This document shows, one piece after another, positions 17,720 to 27,756 of a DNA stretch of 64,000 bases. Numbering within the stretch: the first letter of the stretch is position 1; each line of letters begins with the position of its first letter. The DNA is from Gammaproteobacteria bacterium (GTDB lineage Bacteria > Pseudomonadota > Gammaproteobacteria > Burkholderiales > Nitrosomonadaceae). The translations under genes and the position numbers were made by a program. A model generated the notes under the pieces. It was not told where the DNA came from. It did not search any database and worked only from the letters and a program-made list of their open reading frames with translations. The stretch spans positions 2,356,001-2,420,000 of the forward strand of contig CP054179.1 in NCBI GenBank assembly GCA_015709615.1, in the 5' to 3' direction.

Positions 17720-18856
17720 ATGAACGGAACCTTGAAACTGGCTTTTAAGCTGCTCGTGAACGACAAAGGAAAGTACGTTGCTTTGCTGGTCGGGATTATG
17801 TTTGCCGTGTTTCTGATGGTGCAGATGACGTCGATTTTTTCCGGCATTCTGGCGAAGTCTTCCTCAACCGTCATTAACTTGGGTGCACAAGTCTGGGTGA
17901 TGGATCCGGCGGTGAATAATGTGGCGAATAGTATTCCGATGCCGGATTATGTGCTGGATGCGGTGCGCAGTATCAATGGCGTCAAATATGCCGTGCCGCT
18001 GTATTCCGGCGGGGCGCTGGTCAAACTCAGAAGCGGCGTGTTTCAATCGGTGACTGTGCTCGGCCTGGACGACAACAGTCTGTTCGGTCGCCCCGAGCTG
18101 ATCGCAGGCAAGATCGAAGATATTTATGCCGAGAATGCTTTCATCGCCGTGCAGGATGCGGAAATCCGCAAACTTGGCGACATCCGCTTGGGTACCGACT
18201 TCGAGTTGAACGATCATCGCGGCGTCATTGTCGGCATCGCCAAGGTGACCGCCAGCGGACTATTCGGCATTCCCACGTTGTACACGACCTATAGCCGGGC
18301 GATTCAATACATCCCGTCAACGCGCTTCACCATCTCGTATATTCTCGTCGAACCGAAAAATGATGACGCGATTCCGCACATCCAGGAGGAGGTTAAGCGG
18401 CTGGGTTATCAAGCGCTCACGAAAGAAGAGTTCATGCAGAAAATAGCGAATTACTATAAATACCAGACGGGGCTGGGAACCAATATTTTTATCATGACCA
18501 TCGTGAGCTTTCTGGTGGGATTGTCGATTTCCGGACAGACTTTTTATACCTTCATACTGGAGAATCTGGAAAAGTTCGGCGCGTTGAAGGCGATCGGCGC
18601 AAAAGGGCGTGAGCTGGTGTATATGATTCTTTTCCAAGCCACGTTCACCGCGCTGGTTGGATACGGCTTGGGGGTCGGGTTGTGCACGCTCATCATTACG
18701 GCCGCGAAACTCAGAGTCCCGGATTATTCCGCCAATATCACGTATACCACCTTGGCTTTTGCGTTTGTCATGGTGCTGATCATCGCCGCAATTTCCAGTT
18801 ATATCGGCATAAGAAAGGTATTGAAGATTGAACCATTCGATATTTTCAGAGGCTAA
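17720..18856 (+). CDS. ABC exporter permease (FtsX/DevC type)
   Basis: This 378-aa permease has the FtsX-like layout: one transmembrane helix near residues 20-40, a periplasmic domain of about 200 residues, then three helices (about 255-275, 305-330, 340-365). The ending IGIRKVLKIEPFDIFRG is typical of DevC-like subunits. It is the first gene of a four-gene exporter unit with an ATPase 3 bp downstream, a membrane fusion protein and an outer membrane factor. Such DevBCA/MacAB-like machines move lipids, peptides or drugs across the periplasm. The cargo is unknown. Confidence 0.87.
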   Translation: MNGTLKLAFKLLVNDKGKYVALLVGIMFAVFLMVQMTSIFSGILAKSSSTVINLGAQVWVMDPAVNNVANSIPMPDYVLDAVRSINGVKYAVPLYSGGALVKLRSGVFQSVTVLGLDDNSLFGRPELIAGKIEDIYAENAFIAVQDAEIRKLGDIRLGTDFELNDHRGVIVGIAKVTASGLFGIPTLYTTYSRAIQYIPSTRFTISYILVEPKNDDAIPHIQEEVKRLGYQALTKEEFMQKIANYYKYQTGLGTNIFIMTIVSFLVGLSISGQTFYTFILENLEKFGALKAIGAKGRELVYMILFQATFTALVGYGLGVGLCTLIITAAKLRVPDYSANITYTTLAFAFVMVLIIAAISSYIGIRKVLKIEPFDIFRG

Positions 18857-18859
18857 CGG

Positions 18860-19561
18860 GTGAATTCCGCCGTTTCCGCGCATGAATTGACCAAGTGGTT
18901 CGGCGAGGGCGATGCCAGAACCTTCGCGGTGCGAAATATCAGTTTCGAGGCTTATTTCGGCGAGATATTTTTCATTGTCGGGCCGTCGGGAAGCGGAAAA
19001 ACAACGTTGCTGAGCATGATCTCGGGGATCTTGCGTCCCAATACCGGCACGGTAACTATCGATACCATTGAGATTTGGAAGTTGAGCCCCGATCAAATTG
19101 CCGAGTTCCGTCTGAACAAGGTCGGTTTTGTGTTTCAGGATTACCATCTGTTTCCACGGCTGACCACGGCCGAGAATGTCGCGATACCATTGATCCTGAA
19201 AAAACGCGATTGGGATGAATCGATCCGGGAAGCGGTCAGCTATTTGGAAATTGTCGGGCTGAAGAATAAAGCTGATCTGCCGCCGATGAAATTGAGCGGC
19301 GGTGAACAGCAGCGGGTAGCCATCGCACGTGCTTTGGTGAGCAAACCGGATATTTTGATTTTCGACGAACCTACCGCATCGCTGGATGGCGACACCGGCC
19401 GGCGCATCATGGATTTTGTCAAAGCCGAAGTGCTCAACGACAAACGTTGTATTTTGATCGTTACGCACGATAGCCGGATTTTCGAATTTGCCGACCGGAT
19501 TATGACAATGGAAGACGGCAAGATCGTTGGCATTGAGAACAGGAGGGATGGTGCAGAATAA
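18860..19561 (+). CDS. ABC exporter ATP-binding protein (DevA/LolD type)
   Basis: This 233-aa ATPase has Walker A GPSGSGKTT (residues 41-49), signature LSGGEQQR (145-152), Walker B LIFDE (166-170) and the switch His in VTHDSRI. Similarity to the LolD/MacB/DevA group fits a mechanotransmission-type exporter with the FtsX-like permease next to it. The start is a GTG 3 nt after the permease stop. The 3' end overlaps the membrane fusion protein gene by about 14 nt, consistent with translational coupling. Confidence 0.92.
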   Translation: MNSAVSAHELTKWFGEGDARTFAVRNISFEAYFGEIFFIVGPSGSGKTTLLSMISGILRPNTGTVTIDTIEIWKLSPDQIAEFRLNKVGFVFQDYHLFPRLTTAENVAIPLILKKRDWDESIREAVSYLEIVGLKNKADLPPMKLSGGEQQRVAIARALVSKPDILIFDEPTASLDGDTGRRIMDFVKAEVLNDKRCILIVTHDSRIFEFADRIMTMEDGKIVGIENRRDGAE

Positions 19562-20639
19562 AGTCATCATGACCGTTGCCGTGGGTGGCATTATCGCCGG
19601 GCTGCTCAGCGCTTATTGGAGCGGCCGGGAAAAGCTGCCGCAACCGCCGGTTTTCGATCCGGCACCCAATCCTTATGCCAAGGGCATTTACTCCACCGGG
19701 GTTATCGAAAGCCTCCAGCCGACTGGGGAGAATATCAATCTTTATCCTGAAGTGGCGGGTGTGATTACCCGGATCCTAGTGGCCGAAGGACAAGCGGTCA
19801 AGCAAGGCGAACCGTTGCTGAAAATGGACGATTCGGTGCAACGGGCAACCGTGGAACAGCAGCGTTCGCAAGCGGACGCCGCGCATGCCTTGCTGGAAGA
19901 GCTGAAAGCCCAACCCAGGAAAGAAGTGCTGGATGTCGCCAAAGCGCAATTGGATTTCGCCCGGGCGAATTTGGCAACCGCCGAGACGCAGTTGAGAAAG
20001 TTGCAGAATGCTTACGACATGGATGCCAAATCGGTGAGCAAGGATAACCTGGACAATGCGATCAATGCCGCCAAAGCCGCCAAAGCCAGTGTGGAAGTCG
20101 CTTTAAAAAATTACAATTTAACAAAGGCCGGTGCCTGGAGCTACGATATTCAAAACCAGGAGCGCCAGTATGCAGCGTTGACCAATACCTACCGCGCGGG
20201 TAGCGCGTTGCTGGAAAAATACACCATCAAAGCGCCGGTGGACGGCGTCGTGCTGTCGGTAAAAGCCGCGCTGGGCAGCTATATTTCACCGCAAGGCGTG
20301 TACGATACCTACACGCAGGGTTTGAATCCGGTCATCGTGATGGGTAACCCCGAGGATGAGCTGGTGGTGCGCTGTTATGTCGATGAAATCCTGATAAACC
20401 GGCTGCCCGATGTCAGCAAAATGCAGGCGCAAATGTTTCTGCGCGGCACGAAAATCCGGATCCCGCTGGAATATATCCGCTTGCAGCCTTATGTATCACC
20501 CAAAATCCAATTATCGAATCAACGCACCGAACGGGTCGACGTACGGGTATTGCCGGTGCTTTTCCGTTTCAAAAAGCCCGCTGACGTGCAGCTCTATCGC
20601 GGGCAATTGGTGGATGTTTATATCAACGAGGATGGTTAG
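19548..20639 (+). CDS. Membrane fusion protein (HlyD/DevB type)
   Basis: This protein of about 363 aa bridges the ABC permease to the outer membrane channel. It has an N-terminal membrane anchor (IMTVAVGGIIAGLLSAYW), a lipoyl-like half motif (VAGVITRILVAEGQAVKQGE), a long coiled-coil hairpin (about 95-200, Ala/Lys/Glu-rich) and the second lipoyl half (YTIKAPVDGVVLSVKAALGS). The ATG at 19548 follows AGGAGG almost directly; a GTG at 19551 and an ATG at 19569 are alternatives. The gene overlaps the ATPase gene. Confidence 0.88.
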   Translation: MVQNKVIMTVAVGGIIAGLLSAYWSGREKLPQPPVFDPAPNPYAKGIYSTGVIESLQPTGENINLYPEVAGVITRILVAEGQAVKQGEPLLKMDDSVQRATVEQQRSQADAAHALLEELKAQPRKEVLDVAKAQLDFARANLATAETQLRKLQNAYDMDAKSVSKDNLDNAINAAKAAKASVEVALKNYNLTKAGAWSYDIQNQERQYAALTNTYRAGSALLEKYTIKAPVDGVVLSVKAALGSYISPQGVYDTYTQGLNPVIVMGNPEDELVVRCYVDEILINRLPDVSKMQAQMFLRGTKIRIPLEYIRLQPYVSPKIQLSNQRTERVDVRVLPVLFRFKKPADVQLYRGQLVDVYINEDG

Positions 20640-20701
20640 TTTTTTGCCAAACCGGTATGCAGCGTCAGTGGAATTGCCAAAGTAAGCGCAGCGTTTTAAG
20701 G

Positions 20702-22213
20702 ATGCAGCGGATTTTTCCACTGTGTCGGAAAAGCATGGCGCTGGGATTTTGCACGATCTTGCTGTTGACATTGACGGGTTGCGCCGTCGGACCGGATTTT
20801 GTCCGTCCTGATCCCCCGGGGATTGATCGCTATGTGCCGGAAGGGCAGACACTGGTCATTGCTCCGGTCGACGGCCAGGCGCAGCATTTTGCGCAGGATG
20901 TGGAAGTCGTGGCGAACTGGTGGCAGTTGTTTCAATCTGCCAAGCTGGATGCGCTGGTGCAAGAAGCGATCGACCATAATCAAAGCCTGCAAGCGGCGCA
21001 GGCCAGTTTGCAACGCAGTCAGGAAAATTTGCGCGCGGGCTACGGCATTTTTTATCCGCAGGTTGATCTTGCCGCCGGGCTGAGCCGTCAGCGGTTCTCA
21101 GCCGCCCGTTTCGGCAGTCCGGCCAGTTCTATTTTCAATTTGCTGACCATGTCGACCACGGTCAGTTATGCGCTCGATGTATTCGGCGGACAACGGCGCG
21201 CCGTTGAAAGCCTTGGCGCGCAAAGAGATTTTCAGCGCTATACGGTCTTGGCGGCTTATCTGACGTTAACCGGCAATGTCGTCAATACCGTTGTCGCCCG
21301 GGCTGGTTACGCCGCCCAGATTGCGGCGACCCGGCAACTGATCGAGATCCAGCAGGAGCAAATTGCGATTACCGCAACCCAAGTGCAAGCGGGCATTGCC
21401 GCGTATGCAAGCATAGTCGATCTCAAGGCCAAACTGGCGGCATTGCAAGCTACACTGGCGCCGCTGGAACAGAAACACAGCCAGGCCGAGCATCTGCTGT
21501 CCACGCTGACAGGCCACGCTCCCGGGGAACGGACGCTAGCGCCGGTCGATCTGGATGAAATCACGCTGCCGGCCGATTTACCTCTATCGTTGCCTTCCAA
21601 ACTGGTGCGCCAGCGCCCCGATATACTGGCGGCCGAAGCTACTGTGCATGAAAACAGCGCCAATATCGGCGTCGCCACGGCGGAGCTACTACCCAGCTTT
21701 ACCTTGAGCGGTACCTATGGCCAGAACACCCGGAATCTTGCGGATGTTTTCATGAGCAGCGGCAACTTCTGGAGTGTCGGCGCCAATATCGTGGCGCCGT
21801 TGTTTCATGGCGGCACGTCATGGCTGCACCGCAAGGCTGCAATTGCTGCTTATCAGCAATCGCTGGCGAATTACAAGCAAACCGCTCTGGATGCGTTGGC
21901 GCAGGTGGCGGATATTTTACTGGCGCTGGAACACGACGCCGAAGCGCTGCGGAGTTTTGCGCAGCAACTGGATTTGACCCAGGAATCGGTACATTTGGCG
22001 CAAACCAATTATCAGGCCGGACTGGTCGATTATTCGTATGTTTTGAGTAGCAAGAGCCAATTTTTTCAGGCCAAGCTGACTTATCTCCAGGTGCAGGCGC
22101 AGCGCTTGCAGGATACCGCGGCGCTGTTCATCGCGCTCGGTGGCGGCTGGTGGAATGATGGTGAACAGGAAGAATCCTCGCTGAAGCCGGAAGCTTTTGC
22201 GAGCTTCCGGTGA
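20702..22213 (+). CDS. Outer membrane efflux lipoprotein (NodT/OprM type)
   Basis: This protein of about 503 aa has a lipoprotein signal peptide with positive n-region and lipobox LTGC. Two outer-membrane-efflux repeats follow (for example WWQLFQSAKLDALVQEAIDHNQSL and LPSKLVRQRPDILAAEATVHENSANIGVATAELLP). It should form the trimeric channel of the ABC exporter encoded just upstream. ATG 20702 is preferred because it gives a normal lipoprotein signal; the same frame is open to an ATG at 20657. Neither has a well-placed ribosome site. Confidence 0.9.
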   Translation: MQRIFPLCRKSMALGFCTILLLTLTGCAVGPDFVRPDPPGIDRYVPEGQTLVIAPVDGQAQHFAQDVEVVANWWQLFQSAKLDALVQEAIDHNQSLQAAQASLQRSQENLRAGYGIFYPQVDLAAGLSRQRFSAARFGSPASSIFNLLTMSTTVSYALDVFGGQRRAVESLGAQRDFQRYTVLAAYLTLTGNVVNTVVARAGYAAQIAATRQLIEIQQEQIAITATQVQAGIAAYASIVDLKAKLAALQATLAPLEQKHSQAEHLLSTLTGHAPGERTLAPVDLDEITLPADLPLSLPSKLVRQRPDILAAEATVHENSANIGVATAELLPSFTLSGTYGQNTRNLADVFMSSGNFWSVGANIVAPLFHGGTSWLHRKAAIAAYQQSLANYKQTALDALAQVADILLALEHDAEALRSFAQQLDLTQESVHLAQTNYQAGLVDYSYVLSSKSQFFQAKLTYLQVQAQRLQDTAALFIALGGGWWNDGEQEESSLKPEAFASFR

Positions 22214-22229
22214 TAACGGATCGAACACC

Positions 22230-24785
22230 TTACAACCACACCATCAATCCCATTTCCAGCGGATGCGTCAGCAACGGGTGATACGGGTAGATGCGGATGA
22301 AATATTCTTGCTTGCCGCACAATTCCGGGGTCAGTTTGAGCTCAAACAAATGCTCGCCCGCGTCTTGCTGGCCGGTGAATTCGAACTTGAAACGGTCGAA
22401 ATTGCACAACCGGGTGGTTTTGAATTGGCGGCATATCAGCAACTCAATGACGACATCGTCGGGGGCCAGATCGTTGAGTTTTGCGGCGACTTTGAAATTC
22501 AGCGTTTCGTCGTAATAAATACGCTCGCACGGCGTATCCAAACGGCGCAGCGAAACGCCGGACCAGGCGTGGCGGATTCTGGCCTTCCATGCGGCAATCG
22601 CTTTTGCGCCGGTAAAATCGTTGGCGGCATAGAGCGCGCCTTTGTCGCTGGCCGGACAATAGAATTTATTGACGTATTCATCGACCATGCGCGTTGCGTT
22701 ATAGCTGGGCAGCAGCGATATCATCGAATGCTTGGCCATTTTCACCCATTCCGGCGAGTAGCCCAGCTTGCCGTAGCTGTAATACAACGGAATCACCTGA
22801 TCCTGCAGGATCTCGTACAAGGCGCGGCTTTCTTCCTGATCGCGCACGACGCCTTCCATGTCTTCCGGGCCGGGTTTGACCGCCCAGCCGTTCTTGCCGT
22901 CGTAGCCTTCGCCCCACCAGCCGTCGAGCACGCTCAGATTGATCGCGCCGTTGATGCCCGCTTTCATGCCCGAGGTGCCGCTGGCTTCCAGCGGGTAGAT
23001 CGGATTGTTCAGCCAGACGTCGACACCGGCGACCAGCCGCCGGGCAAGGCGCAGGTCATAACCTTCGATTAACAGCAGCCGCCCTTCGAATTCCGGAAAA
23101 TGCGCGACTTGACTGATGCGGCGGATCAGATCCTGCCCCGGCACGTCGGCCGGATGCGCTTTGCCGGCGAAAATCAGCAGCACGGGGCGTTCCTGATCGA
23201 GAATGATTTTGCGTAACCAGTCGAGATTTTCAAACAGTAAGGTGGCGCGCTTGTAAGTGGCGAAACGGCGCGCGAAGCCCAACGTCAGCACATTGGGATT
23301 GATCGGGTCGACGAATTTCAGCAGCCGGTCAAGATGCGCCTCGGAACCGCGATTGCGTGCGTTTTGCTCGGTGATGCGCGAACGGATGCCGTGAAACATC
23401 TGCGATTTCAGCGATTGCCGCACGCTCCAGAACAAATGATCCGGGATGGTATCGATGCGCGACCAGTAGGCGTTGTCGCACATTTTGCTGCGCCATTCAT
23501 GGCCGAGGTAACGGTCGAACAGATCGGACCATTCCTGCGCCAGGAAAGTCGGCACATGAATGCCGTTGGTGATGTACGCCATCGGATTTTCTTCCGGTTC
23601 GATCTGCGGCCATAAATCGCGGCAGATACCGGCGGACACGCCGCCGTGTATTTTGCTCACGCCGTTATGCGTGCGCGAGCCGCGGATCGCCAGCGCGGTC
23701 ATATTGAAATCCGGGCTTCCGGGTATGTGGCCGAGTGCCATGAATTCTTCGTGCGTGACGTTCAGGCTGCGGCAGAAACTGTCAAAATAGGTTCGCACCA
23801 TATCCGGGCTGAAGTGATCGTGTCCGGCGGGCACCGCGGTGTGGGTAGTAAAAACCGTATTTACCGCCACGCTTTCGAGGGCGCTGGCAAAATCCAGCCC
23901 TTGCTGCGCCAGATTGTGAATCCGCTCGAGAATCATGAACGCCGCATGCCCTTCGTTGATGTGCCACACGGTCGGTTTGATGCCGAGCGCTTGCAGCGCG
24001 CGCGCGCCGCCCATGCCGAGGATGATTTCCTGTTCGATGCGCATGGTTCTGTCGCCGCCGTACAGGTTGTGCGTGATATAGCGGTCCTGCGGCGAATTTT
24101 CCGGTAAATCGGTATCGAGCAAGTAAAGCGTGACGTGACCGATTTTTGCCTGCCATATCTTGGCGGTGACTTGCCGTTGCAGCAGAGGCACTTGAACGTG
24201 CATGGCCGAGCCGTCCGCATGCGTCACCGGGGTGACCGGCAGATCTTCGAAATCGGCGACGGTGTAGGTGACTTGCTGATTGCCGCGGCTATCGATGGTT
24301 TGAGAAAAATAGCCCTGGCGGTACAGTAAGCCGACGGCGACGAAGGGTAAATGCAAATCGCTGGCGGCTTTGCAGTGATCCCCGGCCAGAATCCCCAAGC
24401 CGCCGGAATAAATCGGCAGGCTTTCGTGAAAGCCGAATTCAAAACAGAAATATGCCACCTGATCTTGCGAACTCAATCCGCCGTTGCTGTTTTGCAGCGC
24501 GGATGCATCATGGTACGAGTCGTACGTCGACAGGATGCTGTTGTAGGTGGCGAGAAAAACCCGGTCTTCGGTCGCTTTCAGCAACACCGATTCGTCCACG
24601 CGCTTCAGAAACGCCTTGGGGTTATGTCCCACCGCTTCCCATAAATACGGATCGAGCCGCGAAAATAGCGCGCGTGTGGCGCGATCCCAGCTATACCACA
24701 GATTGTTGGCCAGCTCTTCCAAGCGCCTGAGGCGCGGCGGTATTTTGGGATTGACGGTAATGGTGAAGGCGGTGCGCGGAAACAT
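22230..24785 (-). CDS. glgP: Alpha-glucan (glycogen) phosphorylase, DUF3417-containing type
   Basis: This 851-aa enzyme releases glucose-1-phosphate from glycogen by phosphorolysis. The N terminus carries the DUF3417 region (PRTAFTITVNPKIPPRLRRLEELANNLWYSWD) found in the shorter bacterial/archaeal GT35 branch rather than in E. coli GlgP. The pyridoxal-phosphate lysine is Lys608 in EASGTSGMKAGING. The start at 24785 is fixed by TGAGGAGA 7-8 nt upstream; the frame extends to a TTG at 24800 inside that ribosome site. The gene follows glk by about 100 bp in the same direction, which pairs phosphorolysis with glucose phosphorylation. Confidence 0.94.
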   Translation of the reverse strand: MFPRTAFTITVNPKIPPRLRRLEELANNLWYSWDRATRALFSRLDPYLWEAVGHNPKAFLKRVDESVLLKATEDRVFLATYNSILSTYDSYHDASALQNSNGGLSSQDQVAYFCFEFGFHESLPIYSGGLGILAGDHCKAASDLHLPFVAVGLLYRQGYFSQTIDSRGNQQVTYTVADFEDLPVTPVTHADGSAMHVQVPLLQRQVTAKIWQAKIGHVTLYLLDTDLPENSPQDRYITHNLYGGDRTMRIEQEIILGMGGARALQALGIKPTVWHINEGHAAFMILERIHNLAQQGLDFASALESVAVNTVFTTHTAVPAGHDHFSPDMVRTYFDSFCRSLNVTHEEFMALGHIPGSPDFNMTALAIRGSRTHNGVSKIHGGVSAGICRDLWPQIEPEENPMAYITNGIHVPTFLAQEWSDLFDRYLGHEWRSKMCDNAYWSRIDTIPDHLFWSVRQSLKSQMFHGIRSRITEQNARNRGSEAHLDRLLKFVDPINPNVLTLGFARRFATYKRATLLFENLDWLRKIILDQERPVLLIFAGKAHPADVPGQDLIRRISQVAHFPEFEGRLLLIEGYDLRLARRLVAGVDVWLNNPIYPLEASGTSGMKAGINGAINLSVLDGWWGEGYDGKNGWAVKPGPEDMEGVVRDQEESRALYEILQDQVIPLYYSYGKLGYSPEWVKMAKHSMISLLPSYNATRMVDEYVNKFYCPASDKGALYAANDFTGAKAIAAWKARIRHAWSGVSLRRLDTPCERIYYDETLNFKVAAKLNDLAPDDVVIELLICRQFKTTRLCNFDRFKFEFTGQQDAGEHLFELKLTPELCGKQEYFIRIYPYHPLLTHPLEMGLMVWL

Positions 24786-24884
24786 GGCGATTCTCCTCAA
24801 TGCGAATAAGCGCGTATATGATACACCGTGAAGCGGCGAATGGATTGGACTCGGTGTTTGGAGTCCGGCCGGTGTGTGATTGTG

Positions 24885-25886
24885 TTAAGACGTTTTGCCG
24901 CTGTTTTGCAGCAAATGCCTGGCTTCCTGCTGTGCGCCGAGCAAGCCGGGCGCCGGGTTGGTGACGACGTGCACCGGGATTTCGTGCAGCAACGCGGAAA
25001 ACCTTCCCTTCGCGCGGAATGCGCGCATAAAGCCGCCGCCGCGCAGGGTATCGATCATTTTCGGCGCGATGCCGCCCGCCACATAGACGCCGCCGCGGCA
25101 TAATCCGGCCAGAGCCAGATTGCCTGCGTAAGCGCCATAAATCTCAGCGAATAATTCGAGCGCTTGCAACGCGGCCGGATGTTTCCCGCTTTGCGCCAGC
25201 GCCGTGACCGCCGCGCCGTTGTCTTCTTCAAGTTCGATGACCGGTAAGTCCGGCGTCGTTGACTGCATTTGCAGAAATTTAAAAATATTCGTCAGCCCGG
25301 AGCCGGACAATAAGCGTTCCACCGACACATGACCGAAGCGTTGTTGCAGCCATTCGAGTAAGCCGGACTGCAACGGCGTGAGCGGCGCGAAATCGATATG
25401 ACCCGCTTCGGTCGGCAGTGCAAAATACCGGCCATTGATCCACGCCAGCCACGCTACGCCCATGCCGGTACCGGCGCCGAGCACCACGCGCATTGCGTGC
25501 GCATGCGGCTGCCCGGTTTGCAGCGCGATCAAATCACTGGAGGATAGATTCTCAATGGCTAAGGCTACAGCTTCGAAATCGTTGATGAGCTTGACCGCTG
25601 CGATTGAAAATTCCTGCGCGATGTTTGCGCTACCGATCTGCCACGGCAGATTGGTCAAAGTCGCCTGCTGATCTGCAATCGGTCCGGCCACGGCGAAACA
25701 CGCGGCTGCCGGGGGACGGATTGTGGCCTGATCGAGGAAATCGTGCAGAATGTCGGAAAAAGTGGCGAAAGTCGCGCTGTCGTAACGCTTCGTGCAGCAT
25801 TCCCGGATGCCGCCCCTGGCCATTTCAGCCAATTGCAGAACGGTTTTGGTACCGCCGATGTCGCCGTAGAGGATCTGTGTGTTCAT
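24885..25886 (-). CDS. glk: Glucokinase
   Basis: This 333-aa protein is of the bacterial Glk family (not ROK). It has the phosphate-binding GDIGGTKTVLQLAE at residues 8-21, catalytic Asp103 in KLINDFEAVALA, the VVLGAGTGMGVAW loop, and EAGHIDFAPL. It phosphorylates glucose to glucose-6-phosphate with ATP. The start at 25886 is taken from family alignment (MNTQILYGDIGGT); the ribosome site is weak, and a TTG-started longer frame reaches 25937. It is the upstream gene of a glk - glgP pair. Confidence 0.93.
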   Translation of the reverse strand: MNTQILYGDIGGTKTVLQLAEMARGGIRECCTKRYDSATFATFSDILHDFLDQATIRPPAAACFAVAGPIADQQATLTNLPWQIGSANIAQEFSIAAVKLINDFEAVALAIENLSSSDLIALQTGQPHAHAMRVVLGAGTGMGVAWLAWINGRYFALPTEAGHIDFAPLTPLQSGLLEWLQQRFGHVSVERLLSGSGLTNIFKFLQMQSTTPDLPVIELEEDNGAAVTALAQSGKHPAALQALELFAEIYGAYAGNLALAGLCRGGVYVAGGIAPKMIDTLRGGGFMRAFRAKGRFSALLHEIPVHVVTNPAPGLLGAQQEARHLLQNSGKTS

Positions 25887-26051
25887 GCGCCGGTCAACCC
25901 CTGGAATCTTTTTTAAGATGAATGGAAAAAGTGACAAGACGGAACGATAGTATAGCGCGGCGCATGCGCGATGTTTCGATTGCCTTTGCCGCCGTTTTGC
26001 TTACAATCGCTTACTCAGGGCATTTTTCTTGTACTTCGGTAAAAAAACGCT

Positions 26052-27572
26052 ATGACGGATCCATTAATTATCGCTAAAAATTCCAAAACGGATTTGGCGC
26101 TTTTGCCCGCGATGGCGACACGCCACGGTTGCATTACCGGTGCGACCGGCACCGGCAAGACGGTGACGTTGCAAAAACTGGCGGAAAGCTTTTCCAATAT
26201 CGGCGTGCCGGTATTCATGGCCGACATCAAGGGCGATTTGACCGGGATTTGCAAAGCGGGAACGCTGTCCGGGAAAATGCAAGCGCGCCTGGATGCATTG
26301 CAACTGGATGTGCCGCAATGGGAAGGCTTTCCGGTGACGTTATGGGATGTGTTGCAGGAGAACGGTCATCCGCTGCGGGCTACGATTTCCGATATGGGGC
26401 CGCTGCTGCTGGCGCGTTTGCTGAATCTGAATGAAACGCAGGAAGGCGTGCTCACGTTGGTGTTTAAAGTCGCCGACGATCACGGTCTATTGTTGCTCGA
26501 TCTGAAGGATTTGCGCGCGTTACTGCAATTTGTCGGCGACAATGCGGATCAATTCAAAACGCAGTACGGCAATGTGTCACCGGCTTCGATCGGGGCGATT
26601 CAGCGCGGCTTGCTGCAAATCGAGAAACAGGGCGGCGGTAAGTTCTTTGGCGAGCCGATGCTGAACATCGAAGACTTGATGCAAACCATCGACGGCAAAG
26701 GCGTGGTCAATATTCTGGCCGCCGATAAATTGCTAAACTCGCCGCGTTTGTACAGTTCCTTTTTGTTGTGGATGCTGTCCGAGCTGTACGAAAATCTGCC
26801 GGAAACCGGCGACCGCGAGAAACCCAAGCTGGTGTTCTTTTTTGACGAAGCGCATTTGTTGTTCAGCATGGCATCGCCCGCGCTGCTGGAGAAAATCGAG
26901 CAAGTCGTGCGGCTGATCCGCTCCAAAGGAGTGGGGATTTATTTCGTGACGCAGAATCCTTTCGATATTCCCGAGAAAGTCCTGAGTCAACTGGGCAACC
27001 GCGTGCAGCATGCGTTGCGCGCGTTCACGCCGCGCGACCAGAAAGCGGTGAATGCGATTGCCGAAACCATGCGGCCCAATCCGAAATTGAACGTCAAACA
27101 AGCGATCCTCGAACTTTCCGTCGGCGAAGCGCTGGTTTCTTTCCTCGATGCCAACGGCTCACCCGGCGTGACCGAACGCGCATTCATATTGCCCCCGGTC
27201 AGCCAGATCGGCCCGATCACGGCCGACGAGCGCAAGGAATTGATGCAGTCGTCGATTGTGGCCGGTGTCTACGAGCAGGAAATCGACCGCGAAAGCGCTT
27301 TTGAATTGCTGCAAGCGCGCAGCGGCGAGGAGAAACCGCACGGCAATTCAGCGCAAAGCACGGCGTCCGGAAGCTTGCGCAAACCGGCGGACGAGGGGAT
27401 TCTGGCCGGTCTGGGCGATTTGCTGCTGGGTTCGTCCGGCAAGCGCGGCGGACGCCGCGAAAGCGTGCTCGATGCCTTTGCAAAAAGCGCCGCACGCTCG
27501 GTCGGTTCATCGATTGCGCGCGAAATTACTCGTGGGGTGTTGGGGTCGATCCTAGGGCAGAAGCGCCGTTAG
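26052..27572 (+). CDS. HerA/DUF853-like P-loop ATPase
   Basis: This 506-aa protein has Walker [13 protein letters not shown] (residues 30-41), Walker [12 protein letters not shown] and an arginine-finger-like region ([35 protein letters not shown]). This is the layout of the DUF853 family, related to HerA and FtsK translocases. Family members are cytosolic and of unclear role, often said to act on DNA ends. No NurA partner is adjacent, so a repair role is not supported by context. The TAG stop lies inside the 4-bp target duplication (TTAG) of the MITE that begins at the next base. The start lacks a good ribosome site. Confidence 0.88.
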   Translation: MTDPLIIAKNSKTDLALLPAMATRHGCITGATGTGKTVTLQKLAESFSNIGVPVFMADIKGDLTGICKAGTLSGKMQARLDALQLDVPQWEGFPVTLWDVLQENGHPLRATISDMGPLLLARLLNLNETQEGVLTLVFKVADDHGLLLLDLKDLRALLQFVGDNADQFKTQYGNVSPASIGAIQRGLLQIEKQGGGKFFGEPMLNIEDLMQTIDGKGVVNILAADKLLNSPRLYSSFLLWMLSELYENLPETGDREKPKLVFFFDEAHLLFSMASPALLEKIEQVVRLIRSKGVGIYFVTQNPFDIPEKVLSQLGNRVQHALRAFTPRDQKAVNAIAETMRPNPKLNVKQAILELSVGEALVSFLDANGSPGVTERAFILPPVSQIGPITADERKELMQSSIVAGVYEQEIDRESAFELLQARSGEEKPHGNSAQSTASGSLRKPADEGILAGLGDLLLGSSGKRGGRRESVLDAFAKSAARSVGSSIAREITRGVLGSILGQKRR

Positions 27573-27712
27573 GGAAGTTCTGAAAAACGACTGCGCTCGT
27601 TCAAGCTGCGTTGAAATCAGGCTCAAAATGCTCATTTACTCAATGTAAACTGCGCTTTCTCACCTGATTTCGCCTTGCCTGATCATCGCTCGCTACCTTT
27701 TTCAGCACTTCC
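27573..27712. repeat. 140-bp MITE-like element, copy 2
   Basis: This copy has terminal inverted repeats GGAAGTTCTGAAAAA and TTTTTCAGCACTTCC, with TTAG on both sides (27569-27572 and 27713-27716). Its reverse complement aligns over the full length with the copy at 13374-13513, with scattered substitutions. It has no coding capacity. Its insertion point lies exactly after the stop codon of the upstream gene. Confidence 0.88.
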
Positions 27713-27756
27713 TTAGCCAGAGTGCGGCTTTGTCTTTATATTGAGGAGATAAAACA

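Noticed and set aside
18317..19591. 424-codon open frame on the minus strand
   Set aside because: It is opposite the ABC permease and ATPase genes, whose motifs are unambiguous; the antisense product shows low-complexity shadow composition.
22197..23072. 291-codon plus-strand frame
   Set aside because: It is opposite the 3' part of glgP, where the PLP-site motif is clear on the minus strand.
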